DNA of 17,117 bases from Candidatus Faecivivens stercorigallinarum. GTDB lineage: Bacteria > Bacillota > Clostridia > Oscillospirales > Ruminococcaceae. This document shows positions 1 through 6,892 of the stretch, piece after piece. The position numbers and the translations under genes are program-made. Numbering within the stretch: the first letter of the stretch is position 1; each line of letters opens with the position of its first letter. The notes below the pieces were generated by a model that was given only the letters and a program-made list of their open reading frames with translations, did not search any database and was not told the DNA's origin. The DNA lies in assembly GCA_018715465.1 (NCBI GenBank), contig DVLN01000150.1, forward strand, positions 1 to 17,117, given 5' to 3'.

Positions 1-1
1 C

Positions 2-1528
2 ATGGACAAACTGGCTGAATATACCCGTCGGCTGCTGGAAATTTCAGCCCGGCTGAAAAAATACGGTGAGATGGGAAGTATCGCACAGTATGATATGACC
101 GCTACAGCCCCTGCCGGAGCTGCTGCGAGAAGAGGAAAACTATTGGCATTTATCCGCAGCGAGTCCCGCAGGATTCTGCTCAGCCCGCAGACGCTGGAAA
201 CAGTCGATTTTCTGTCTGAACCGGAAAATCTGTCCCAGCTGGATGATCGCCTCAAAGGGGAACTGCGTCTATACCGCCGCCGAATTGACGGGGTAACAGG
301 CGTGCCGGAAACGCTGCTCACGGAATTGTCAGCGCTGACCGGGATGACCGAACAGATGTGGATTCACTGCAAACACAGCGGTGAATACGGCGAGCTGAAA
401 AAGAACCTGTCCCGGATTATCGGCCTTCAGAAGGAGGCGGCCGCTTGCCGTCAGCAGGCCCGGGGCCTTTCTGCGCCTGCCCATCCGCTTGATCCGATCA
501 TTGACGGCACCGACGCGGGGATGACGGTCGGAAAGCTGACCACGTTGTTTGATGAAATCCGCAGACGGACTGTTCCGCTGCTCAGAGAGGTTGCTGCGTC
601 CGGCCACCGCCCGGATGTGTCGTTTGTCTCTGTCGGCTGCCCGGAAGCGGTGCAGCGCCGGATTGCTTGGCAGCTGCTGGAAAAGGTCGGATACAGTTCA
701 CGGTATGGGGTGATGGGCAGCGGAGAGCATCCCTGCACCTACGGCGTCAACCGGTGGGACGTTCGGTTTACCGACCATTTTTATGAGAATAACCTGTTGC
801 AGGGGACCATCTCGGCGATGCACGAGGGCGGACACGGAATGTATGAGATGAACGTGGACGAGAGCCTGATAGATATGCTGGCCGGTTCGGGCAGCCATGG
901 TGCGATGCACGAGAGCAGCTCCCGTTTCTGGGAGAACATTGTCGGGCGGAGCCTGCCGTTTTGGGAGTTTGCGGCGCCGGTGTTTATCCGGGAAGCCGGA
1001 CTGGACGGTGTGACACCGGAGATGTTCTGGCAGGCGGTCAATCAGGTGAACCCCGGTCCGGTGAGAATCTATGCGGATGAGCTGAGTTACAACCTGCACA
1101 TTATGATGCGGTTTGAACTGGAAAAACAGCTGTTTGACGGCAGCCTGACCGTCGATGATCTGGACGAAGCCTGGAACGCCCTTTCGCAGGAATACCTCGG
1201 TGTGCTCCCGGCAAAACCCGCCGAGGGCTGGGCACAGGATATGCACTGGCCGGCCGGAATGTTCGGATATTTCCAGTCGTATACACTGGGCAACCTCTAC
1301 AGTGCCCAGATTGCCGCCCGGCTTCGTCAAGAGCTGCCGCAGTTTGACCAGCTGCTGCGGGACGGAAACTTTGCGCCGGTTCGTCAGTGGCTGACAGAGC
1401 ACTGGTATCGGTACGGACAGATTTATACCAACGATCAGCTGCTGAAAATGATGACCGGTGAGGAGCTTCAGGCCGGGTATCTGTGCGATTATCTGGACAG
1501 CAAGTTCCGGGAACTGTACCGGCTGTAA
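2..1528 (+). CDS. M32 family zinc carboxypeptidase (carboxypeptidase Taq type)
   Basis: Cytoplasmic metallocarboxypeptidase that removes C-terminal residues from peptides. At 508 residues it matches the usual family length of about 500. The HEGGH zinc-binding motif is at residues 274-278, and the HESSSR motif at 303-308 supplies the third zinc ligand, Glu304. The other M32 hallmarks are VRIYADE at 354-360 and GYFQSYTLGNLY at 422-433. The N-terminus (LAEYTRRLLEIS...) aligns with where M32 proteins normally begin, so the ATG at position 2 is probably the true start, but its ribosome binding site lies outside the window. No signal peptide is visible. The next gene has its own promoter, so this looks like the end of a unit or a single gene. 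Family assignment is firm; the physiological peptide substrates are unknown. Confidence 0.95.
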   Translation: MDKLAEYTRRLLEISARLKKYGEMGSIAQYDMTATAPAGAAARRGKLLAFIRSESRRILLSPQTLETVDFLSEPENLSQLDDRLKGELRLYRRRIDGVTGVPETLLTELSALTGMTEQMWIHCKHSGEYGELKKNLSRIIGLQKEAAACRQQARGLSAPAHPLDPIIDGTDAGMTVGKLTTLFDEIRRRTVPLLREVAASGHRPDVSFVSVGCPEAVQRRIAWQLLEKVGYSSRYGVMGSGEHPCTYGVNRWDVRFTDHFYENNLLQGTISAMHEGGHGMYEMNVDESLIDMLAGSGSHGAMHESSSRFWENIVGRSLPFWEFAAPVFIREAGLDGVTPEMFWQAVNQVNPGPVRIYADELSYNLHIMMRFELEKQLFDGSLTVDDLDEAWNALSQEYLGVLPAKPAEGWAQDMHWPAGMFGYFQSYTLGNLYSAQIAARLRQELPQFDQLLRDGNFAPVRQWLTEHWYRYGQIYTNDQLLKMMTGEELQAGYLCDYLDSKFRELYRL

Positions 1529-1579
1529 CCGGCCGAAAGGAAGACGGTCAGGTGGACTGGAAAAATTTTATCGTTTGTG

Positions 1580-1608
1580 TATACAGACCACCGGATTGCT
1601 GATATAAT
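1580..1608 (+). promoter_or_regulatory. Sigma-A promoter of the GH13 gene
   Basis: A TATACA -35 box (1580-1585) is separated by 17 bases from a perfect TATAAT -10 box (1603-1608). It lies in the 184-base gap between the M32 and GH13 genes and predicts a leader of about 100 bases. The -35 box matches the consensus at 4 of 6 positions. Confidence 0.6.
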
Positions 1609-1671
1609 ATAAGTGGCGTAATATATTTGATGGAGTTGTATGAACGGCTTCTGCGCGCTGTTCTTTATAGA

Positions 1672-1693
1672 TAAAAAACGGCAGTTTTGCCGT
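1672..1693 (-). terminator. Hairpin with a T-tract reading leftwards, in the GH13 leader
   Basis: ACGGCA (1678-1683) and TGCCGT (1688-1693) form a perfect 6-bp stem with a GTTT loop. On the minus strand it is followed by six T residues (complement of 1672-1677), the form of an intrinsic terminator. No minus-strand gene reads into it, so it may stop antisense transcription, or it may simply be a leader hairpin just upstream of the GH13 ribosome binding site (AAAGGA, 1698-1703). Confidence 0.35.
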
Positions 1694-1712
1694 ATGGAAA
1701 GGATGTCCTCTT

Positions 1713-3623
1713 TTGGATGTGACAATTCGTTTCGATGCCTGGGATCTTGCCTGTAAACGGCCGTTTGGCGCGGTCAGTACCGGGACTGAAATTACCCTGC
1801 GGGTATCGGTTGTAAAATCTGTTCGTCCGCAGCGGATGTATATTATCCTGCGAAAGGATGGCCTCAGTGACATGACCGTCACCGAGGAAAAGTTTTACAG
1901 CAATGTGACCGACCCGGAATCACAGCGTAAGATACTGTTTTCCCAGGTTTCCTCTTCTTTTCATTCCACGACCTACGAGGTTAAATTTACGATTGAAGAG
2001 GCCGGACTTTATTTTTACCGATTTGAAGTCGAGACCCAAAAGGGTATTCTGTACGTGGGCAGGGGCAAGAATGCCCGTGCGGTGACCGGAGATTTCCTGC
2101 CGGAATGGCAGCTGCTGGTTTACCGGAGTGATTATCATACCCCTGAATTTTTGCAGGGCGGCATCATGTACCAGATCTTCCCCGACCGTTTTCTGCGGGG
2201 AAGCAGCGAGCCGCTGCCGCAGACTTTGTCCCCCCGGATTATCCATAAAAACTGGGACGAACGCCCGCTGTTCACCTTTGACCTGCCCAACTATGAGGCG
2301 ACCGACTTTTTTGGCGGCGACCTGGAAGGAATCCGGCAGAAGCTCCCTTATTTGCGGGAACTGGGGGTCAGCATCATCTATCTGAACCCGATCTTTGAAT
2401 CGGCCAGCAACCACCGGTACAATACCGCCAACTATATGGCGGTTGACCCTTATCTGGGGACCGAGGAGGATTTTAAACGGCTGTGCAAAGAGGCCGGGGA
2501 AATGGGAATTCGTATTATTCTGGACGGCGTCTTCTCTCATACCGGTTCTGACTCAATTTATTTTGACAAGAATGGCCATTATGCCGGTGTCGGTGCCTGG
2601 GAATCGAGTGATTCTCCCTATTACAGCTGGTACAATTTCACCGATTCGGCTACCGGATATGACTGCTGGTGGGGATTTCCGACCCTTCCGAATGTCAATG
2701 AAACCGACCCGAACTACCTGGAATATATCTGCGGGGATGAAGGGGTGCTCCGTCACTGGATGAAGTGCGGCGCGTTTGGCTGGCGGCTGGATGTCGCCGA
2801 CGAACTGCCGGATGAGTTTCTGATGCGGCTGCGCAAGTCGGTGAAGGGTTATGACCCGGACGCCTATATCGTCGGGGAGGTCTGGGAAGACGCTTCCAAC
2901 AAATGTAGCTATGATGTCCGCCGTCCCTATTTGCAGGGGGAGGAGCTGGACAGCGTCATGAATTACCCCTGGTGCAACGCGATTTTGTCGTTTGTCCGTT
3001 CGGGGGACGCCGACGCCTTTTATACCGCGGTCATGACGATTCTTGACCATTATCCCTGGCCTTCGATTGCGACGCTGATGACGCCGCTGTCCACCCATGA
3101 CTCGGTCCGTGCGCTGACGGCACTTGGGGTCGAACATGAGGTGCCCGCCCAGGACCGCCCGGAATACAAGATGACCCCCGAAGAGTATCAGAAGGGGGTA
3201 CAGAAGCTGAAACTGGCCGCGGTGCTCCAGTATACGCTGCCCGGTTTCCCGTCGCTCTATTACGGAGACGAGATCGGGATGTATGGGTTTGCCGACCCGT
3301 GGAACCGCCGGACCTTCAGCTGGGACCATATCGACGACGGACTGCATGACTTCTATGTCCGGCTGGGCCAGATGCGCCGGGAGAATACCGCCGACTTTAC
3401 CCGTCCGCTCAAGTTCTTTGACCTGGACACCGGGGTTATCGCCTATTCCCGCGGCAGCCTTCTGGTTGTGGTCAATGCGTCGGAATCGGATTATCAGTGG
3501 CCGGCGATGATTGACTCGCTGGTCTTCTCGACCGGAAACGCCTCGATCACCGAATCGGGCATTCTGGTCAGCAGGATGAGTGCCGCAGTCTTCCGCCTGC
3601 GGAAGGAATACTGGCAGGAATAA
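1713..3623 (+). CDS. GH13 alpha-glucan hydrolase (neopullulanase / cyclomaltodextrinase type)
   Basis: A 636-residue alpha-amylase-superfamily enzyme acting on alpha-glucan oligosaccharides or cyclodextrins. Roughly residues 1-120 form a beta-rich N-terminal domain like CBM34, then the barrel starts near YQIFPDRF (153-160), a hallmark of neopullulanase-like GH13. The conserved regions are DGVFSH (271-276), RLDVADE with the nucleophile Asp360, GEVWE with the acid/base Glu389, and THD with the transition-state stabiliser Asp463. The last region reads STHDS rather than the usual NHD. No signal peptide is present, so it should act in the cytoplasm on imported malto-oligosaccharides. The start is a TTG at 1713, placed 9 bases after AAAGGA (1698-1703); an in-frame GTG at 1719 is too far from it. 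deoD follows 60 bases later without an obvious terminator, so co-transcription is likely. The exact GH13 subfamily is not settled. Confidence 0.93.
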   Translation: MDVTIRFDAWDLACKRPFGAVSTGTEITLRVSVVKSVRPQRMYIILRKDGLSDMTVTEEKFYSNVTDPESQRKILFSQVSSSFHSTTYEVKFTIEEAGLYFYRFEVETQKGILYVGRGKNARAVTGDFLPEWQLLVYRSDYHTPEFLQGGIMYQIFPDRFLRGSSEPLPQTLSPRIIHKNWDERPLFTFDLPNYEATDFFGGDLEGIRQKLPYLRELGVSIIYLNPIFESASNHRYNTANYMAVDPYLGTEEDFKRLCKEAGEMGIRIILDGVFSHTGSDSIYFDKNGHYAGVGAWESSDSPYYSWYNFTDSATGYDCWWGFPTLPNVNETDPNYLEYICGDEGVLRHWMKCGAFGWRLDVADELPDEFLMRLRKSVKGYDPDAYIVGEVWEDASNKCSYDVRRPYLQGEELDSVMNYPWCNAILSFVRSGDADAFYTAVMTILDHYPWPSIATLMTPLSTHDSVRALTALGVEHEVPAQDRPEYKMTPEEYQKGVQKLKLAAVLQYTLPGFPSLYYGDEIGMYGFADPWNRRTFSWDHIDDGLHDFYVRLGQMRRENTADFTRPLKFFDLDTGVIAYSRGSLLVVVNASESDYQWPAMIDSLVFSTGNASITESGILVSRMSAAVFRLRKEYWQE

Positions 3624-3683
3624 CCGGGGCTGTTTGCCGGATGCTGCCGGGATGAGGATGCAGATAAAAAGGAGGTCTGCCTG

Positions 3684-4388
3684 ATGACACCGCATATTGG
3701 AGCGGAAAAAGGGGATTTTGCCCGGACAGTGCTGATGCCCGGCGACCCTCTGCGGGCAAAATTTATCGCAGAAAACTTTCTGGAATCGCCCAGACTGGTC
3801 ACATCGGTGCGCGGAATTTTCGGATATACCGGGAGCTTTGAGGGTGTGCAGGTTTCGGTGATGGCCAGCGGAATGGGATGTCCGTCTATCGGCATCTATT
3901 CCCATGAGCTGTACAGCTTTTATGATGTGCAGAATATCGTCCGCATCGGAAGTGCGGGTGCTCTGCGGGCGGATGTCCCGCTGCGGAGCCTGGTGATCGG
4001 GATGAGTGCGTCCACCAACTCCCGTTTTGGGGAGAAGTTTTCGCTGCCCGGCCTGATCGCACCGACAGCCGACTGGACGCTGCTGGAGACGATGGTGGAC
4101 AGCTGCCGGGAACTGGGCGTGGACTACAAGGTCGGCAGCCTGTTTTGCAGCGATACCTTCTATGACGACCGGGATACCGGCGCGTGGGCAAAGATGGGAT
4201 GTCTGGCGGTCGAAATGGAATCGGCGGCGCTTTATCTGACCGCTGCTGACTGCGGCAAAAGGGCACTTGCGATTTGCACCATCTCGGATTCTCTCGCGAC
4301 TGGTGAAGCGTTGTCTGCTGAGGAACGGCAGACCGGTTTTACCGATATGATGAAGGCGGCGCTGGAGACTGCGCGCAGGCTGGGATAA
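3684..4388 (+). CDS. deoD: Purine-nucleoside phosphorylase DeoD
   Basis: Cytoplasmic phosphorolysis of purine (deoxy)nucleosides to free base and (deoxy)ribose-1-phosphate in nucleoside salvage. The 234-residue length and sequence are those of the bacterial hexameric DeoD family. Visible hallmarks are TPHIGAEKGDFA at the N-terminus, VLMPGDPLRAKFIAENFL with the phosphate-loop Gly and Arg residues, SVMASGMGCPS, VRIGSAGAL, VEMESAALY, and ISDS with the catalytic-type Asp202, followed by EERQ. A strong AAAAAGGAGG (3666-3675) sits 8 bases before the ATG. It lies 60 bases behind the GH13 gene on the same strand, probably in one transcript, and a weak terminator follows it. Confidence 0.95.
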   Translation: MTPHIGAEKGDFARTVLMPGDPLRAKFIAENFLESPRLVTSVRGIFGYTGSFEGVQVSVMASGMGCPSIGIYSHELYSFYDVQNIVRIGSAGALRADVPLRSLVIGMSASTNSRFGEKFSLPGLIAPTADWTLLETMVDSCRELGVDYKVGSLFCSDTFYDDRDTGAWAKMGCLAVEMESAALYLTAADCGKRALAICTISDSLATGEALSAEERQTGFTDMMKAALETARRLG

Positions 4389-4394
4389 AAAATC

Positions 4395-4426
4395 TGGCAG
4401 TCAGAGACGATGTCTGCTAATTTTTT
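4395..4426 (+). terminator. Weak intrinsic terminator after deoD
   Basis: TGGCAG (4395-4400) pairs with CTGCTA (4414-4419), six pairs including one G-T wobble, with a 13-base loop and six T residues at 4421-4426. The stem is short, so termination may be partial. Confidence 0.5.
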
Positions 4427-4436
4427 AAAATAATTC

Positions 4437-4465
4437 TTGAAATCTTTACAAATACGGGTTATAAT
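4437..4465 (+). promoter_or_regulatory. Strong sigma-A promoter of the CobW-GTPase operon
   Basis: TTGAAA (4437-4442), a 17-base spacer and a perfect TATAAT (4460-4465) predict a transcription start near 4472 and a leader of about 70 bases. The leader has a small hairpin, GTGAGG (4473-4478) with CCCCAC (4485-4490), one mismatch. Confidence 0.8.
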
Positions 4466-4514
4466 AGGGATTGTGAGGTTTTGGCCCCACTATTTTCCAT
4501 TGTAATCCGTATTT
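4450..4514 (+). promoter_or_regulatory. Inverted-repeat pair overlapping the CobW promoter (candidate operator)
   Basis: The 16-base arm AAATACGGGTTATAAT (4450-4465) and the arm ATTGTAATCCGTATTT (4499-4514) are inverted copies agreeing at 14 of 16 positions, 33 bases apart. The left arm contains the whole -10 box and should not be transcribed, so an RNA hairpin is unlikely and a pair of DNA-binding sites is more plausible. COG0523 GTPase genes are often controlled by metal-sensing repressors such as Zur. The arms do not form a full Zur palindrome, so the regulator is unknown. Confidence 0.5.
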
Positions 4515-4544
4515 TTCTGTCAGATAGAAAGGAAGTCTGATTTC

Positions 4545-5747
4545 ATGACCAAAATTGATATCTTCTCCGGTTTTCTGGGCGCCGGCAAAACAACCCTGAT
4601 TAAAAAGCTGATTGCAGAAGCCTATCAGGGGGAACAGTTGGTGCTGATCGAAAACGAGTTTGGCGAAATCGGAATCGACGGGGGATTTTTGAAGGATTCG
4701 GGTGTTCAGATCAATGAGATGAACTCCGGCTGTATCTGTTGCAGCCTTGTCGGCGATTTTGCGACCGCACTGCACCAGGTAATCGAACAGTACCATCCCG
4801 ACCGTATTCTGATCGAGCCGTCCGGCGTCGGCAAGCTGTCCGACGTCATTCGTGCGGTTCAGTCGGCAGACACTGCCGGCGCTGTCCTCAACGGGTTTAC
4901 CACCGTCGCGGACGCGGGCAAGGTCAAAATGTATATGAAAAACTTTGGCGAGTTTTACAACAACCAGATCGAGCACGCTTCCACCATCATCCTCTCCCGT
5001 ACCCAGGGCGTCAAAGAGGACAAGCTGGAAACTGCCGTCGCGCTGCTGCGGGAACACAACGCCCAGGCTTCGATCATCACCACCCCCTGGGATCAGCTGA
5101 CCGGCAAACAGATCCTGGCCGCGATGGAACAGAAATCCACCTTGCAGGCGGAACTGGAAGCGCTTGCTGCTGAGGCAGAGCATGAGCAGCATCATCATCA
5201 CGACCACGAGGACGGCGAATGCTGCTGCCACGATCATGACCATGACCACGAGCATGAGCATCACCATCACGACCACAAGGACGGCGAGTGTTGCTGCCAC
5301 GATCATGACCATGACCAAGAGCATGAGCATCATCATCACGATCACGAGGACGGCGAGTGCTGCTGCCATGATCATGACCATGACCACGAGCATGAGCATC
5401 ACCATCATGACCATGAAGATGGCGAGTGCAGCTGCGGCCATCATCATGACCACCACCATCACCATGCCGACGAGGTTTTCACCAGCTTCGGACGTGAGAC
5501 TACCCGCAAATTTACCGATGACGAGATTCTGCATGCGCTGGAAGCACTGGACGACGGCGACAAATATGGCGTTGTCCTGCGTGCCAAGGGCATTGTTCAG
5601 GGTGAAGACGGACAGTGGATTCATTTTGACTATGTACCCGGAGCGCCGGATGTCCGTCATGGCAGTGCCGAGATCATCGGCCGTCTGTGCGTAATCGGCT
5701 CCAAGCTGAATGAAAACGCAGTTGCCGCGCTGTTTGGCCTGAACTGA
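4545..5747 (+). CDS. CobW/G3E (COG0523) GTPase with His/Cys-rich repeat region, putative metallochaperone
   Basis: A 400-residue G3E-family P-loop GTPase expected to deliver or store a transition metal, most likely zinc, in the cytoplasm. The order is: Walker A GFLGAGKT (9-16), the metal-binding CICC motif (63-66), EPSG (91-94, the ExxG motif), a His/Asp/Cys-rich region (216-307) made of four 23-residue repeats, and a CobW C-terminal domain (about 310-400). The usual NKxD guanine-specificity motif is replaced by SRTQ (151-154). The ribosome binding site AGAAAGGAAG lies just ahead of the ATG. It is the first gene of a two-gene operon with another G3E GTPase, 13 bases downstream. The metal identity is inferred from family knowledge (COG0523 subgroups serve Zn, Co or nitrile hydratase Fe/Co), not from the sequence. 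Confidence 0.92.
   Translation: MTKIDIFSGFLGAGKTTLIKKLIAEAYQGEQLVLIENEFGEIGIDGGFLKDSGVQINEMNSGCICCSLVGDFATALHQVIEQYHPDRILIEPSGVGKLSDVIRAVQSADTAGAVLNGFTTVADAGKVKMYMKNFGEFYNNQIEHASTIILSRTQGVKEDKLETAVALLREHNAQASIITTPWDQLTGKQILAAMEQKSTLQAELEALAAEAEHEQHHHHDHEDGECCCHDHDHDHEHEHHHHDHKDGECCCHDHDHDQEHEHHHHDHEDGECCCHDHDHDHEHEHHHHDHEDGECSCGHHHDHHHHHADEVFTSFGRETTRKFTDDEILHALEALDDGDKYGVVLRAKGIVQGEDGQWIHFDYVPGAPDVRHGSAEIIGRLCVIGSKLNENAVAALFGLN
5190..5465 (+). repeat. Four 69-bp in-frame tandem repeats encoding the His/Cys-rich region
   Basis: Units are 5190-5258, 5259-5327, 5328-5396 and 5397-5465. Units 1-3 differ from each other at only a few bases (about 5 between units 1 and 2, about 3 between 1 and 3), while the second half of unit 4 has diverged. 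Each full unit encodes four His, then DHEDGE, three Cys, then alternating His-Asp and His-Glu: 10 His and 3 Cys in 23 residues of unit 1. Confidence 0.95.
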
Positions 5748-5760
5748 GAGGAGAAAAAGG

Positions 5761-6714
5761 ATGGCAGCTGAGATTCCAGTATATCTGTTTACCGGCTTTC
5801 TGGAGGCCGGCAAGACTAAATTTATCCAGGAAACGCTGGAAGACCCCCGCTTTAACAGTGACAAGGAAAAGACGCTTCTTCTGCTGTGTGAGGAAGGGGA
5901 GGAAGAATATGACCCTGCCCGTTTTTATGACAGCAAGAATGTCTTTATCGAGACACTTGACGACCCGGAGCAGCTCAACGAGGTATATCTGACCGGCCTG
6001 ATCCGCAAGACTAAGGCGACCCGCGTGGTACTTGAGTACAACGGCATGTGGCTGGTACAGGACCTGTACAATAAGATCCCGGAAAACTGGGTGATCTATC
6101 AAGAGTTTCTGCTCTGCGACGCGAACACCTTCCTTTCCTACAACCAGAATATGCGCCAGCTGGTGGTCGACAAGCTCAGTTCCTGCGAGATCGTTGTCTT
6201 TAACCGGGCACCGATGGATGTAGACAAGGACTCCTTCCATAAGATCGTCCGCGGCGTTTCCCGCCGGACGGATATCGCCTATGAACATCTGGACGGCAGC
6301 GTCGAATATGACGAGATCGAAGACCCGCTGCCGTTTGATATCGAGGCGCCGGTCATTACCGTTGAAGACCGGGACTTTGCCCTCTTTTATCGGGATATCG
6401 CCGAAGAACCGAAAAAGTACGACGGCAAGACGGTACACTTTAAAGGCATGGTTGCGCTGGATAAGCGGTTCCCGAAAGGGATGATCGCGGTCGGACGGTT
6501 TGTCATGACCTGCTGTGAAGCGGACACCCAGTATATGAGCTTCCTGTGCAACATCCCTTCTGGCGAACATCCGGCGCATAAGGACTGGCTGGAGGTCACC
6601 GCGAAGGTTGCGGTCAAGAACCACCCGCTGTATAAAGGCGTCGGTCCGGTGCTGACGGCAACTGCGATTGAAAAGGCGACGGCTCCTCAGCAGGAAGTCG
6701 CGACATTTTATTGA
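5761..6714 (+). CDS. Second CobW-like GTPase fused to a YcgQ/DUF1980-like domain
   Basis: A 317-residue protein with an N-terminal G3E-type GTPase: Walker A GFLEAGKT (12-19) and ExxG motif EYNG (92-95). It has no CxCC metal motif and no His-rich region. The expected NKxD position reads NRAPMD (148-153). From about residue 215 the sequence changes to a beta-rich domain with GRFVMTCCEAD (245-255), strongly reminiscent of the RFVMTCC-A-DA signature of YcgQ/TIGR03943 (DUF1980) proteins, which usually accompany a YcgR-type permease. Start ATG 5761 has AGGAG (5749-5753) seven bases upstream, directly after the stop of the first GTPase, so the two are co-translated partners. A role in metal sensing, transfer or export is inferred; no permease gene is in this window. 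Confidence 0.8.
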   Translation: MAAEIPVYLFTGFLEAGKTKFIQETLEDPRFNSDKEKTLLLLCEEGEEEYDPARFYDSKNVFIETLDDPEQLNEVYLTGLIRKTKATRVVLEYNGMWLVQDLYNKIPENWVIYQEFLLCDANTFLSYNQNMRQLVVDKLSSCEIVVFNRAPMDVDKDSFHKIVRGVSRRTDIAYEHLDGSVEYDEIEDPLPFDIEAPVITVEDRDFALFYRDIAEEPKKYDGKTVHFKGMVALDKRFPKGMIAVGRFVMTCCEADTQYMSFLCNIPSGEHPAHKDWLEVTAKVAVKNHPLYKGVGPVLTATAIEKATAPQQEVATFY

Positions 6715-6722
6715 TTACCCGA

Positions 6723-6762
6723 AAACGTCCATCGCCAGCCCCGATGGGCGTTTGTGCTTTTT
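6723..6762 (+). terminator. Intrinsic terminator (possible attenuator) after the CobW operon
   Basis: AAACGTCCATCG (6723-6734) pairs over 12 bases, one T-G wobble, with CGATGGGCGTTT (6742-6753) around a 7-base loop, followed by CTTTTT (6757-6762). The next ribosome binding site, GGAGG, starts at 6763, directly after the T-tract. Confidence 0.85.
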
Positions 6763-6776
6763 GGAGGTCGGTCTGG

Positions 6777-6872
6777 ATGGCGAAAGACAAAGACGGCTCT
6801 GCAAATCTGCTTGCCGAGATACTGGATTTACTGGGAACGGTGCTGGAATGGCTGGAAGATTTGTTTGGATGA
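6777..6872 (+). CDS. Small ORF, 31-residue acidic amphipathic peptide
   Basis: ATG 6777 is preceded by GGAGG (6763-6767) at a 9-base spacing. The peptide begins MAKDKDGSANLLAEILDLL and continues GTVLEWLEDLFG. After a charged start it is a single predicted amphipathic helix with Leu/Ile/Val/Trp on one face and Glu/Asp on the other. I do not recognise it. It lies between a terminator and the HD-domain gene, whose start codon is 20 bases after its stop, so it may be a small protein in its own right or a leader peptide coupled to the HD gene. Support is the ribosome binding site, the coding-like base composition and the tight spacing; nothing else confirms translation. Confidence 0.55.
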   Translation: MAKDKDGSANLLAEILDLLGTVLEWLEDLFG

Positions 6873-6892
6873 CAGTACGGGAGGAATTTACT

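Noticed and set aside
1640..1756. A 38-codon ORF starting at ATG 1640 in the GH13 leader
   Set aside because: The possible GGAG site is only 4 bases from the ATG, and the frame overlaps the start of the GH13 gene out of frame; no coding features.
2553..3905. A 450-codon open frame on the minus strand opposite GH13 and deoD
   Set aside because: It spans two well-supported plus-strand genes and their gap, and encodes no recognisable protein.
4499..4514. A Zur box in the CobW leader
   Set aside because: Only one half resembles the Zur half-site (TTGTAAT versus TCGTAAT); the second half does not form the TCGTAATnATTACGA palindrome.
4446..5864. A 472-codon open frame on the minus strand, antisense to the His-rich CobW gene
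   Set aside because: It is the mirror of the real gene's codon bias; its Met/Val-rich stretch is simply the complement of the His/Asp repeats, and it has no ribosome binding site or family resemblance.
6668..6892. A longer N-terminus for the HD-domain protein from an upstream ATG at 6668
   Set aside because: It would overlap the end of the fusion GTPase gene, cross a terminator and translate a non-family sequence; the GTG at 6893 has a proper ribosome binding site.
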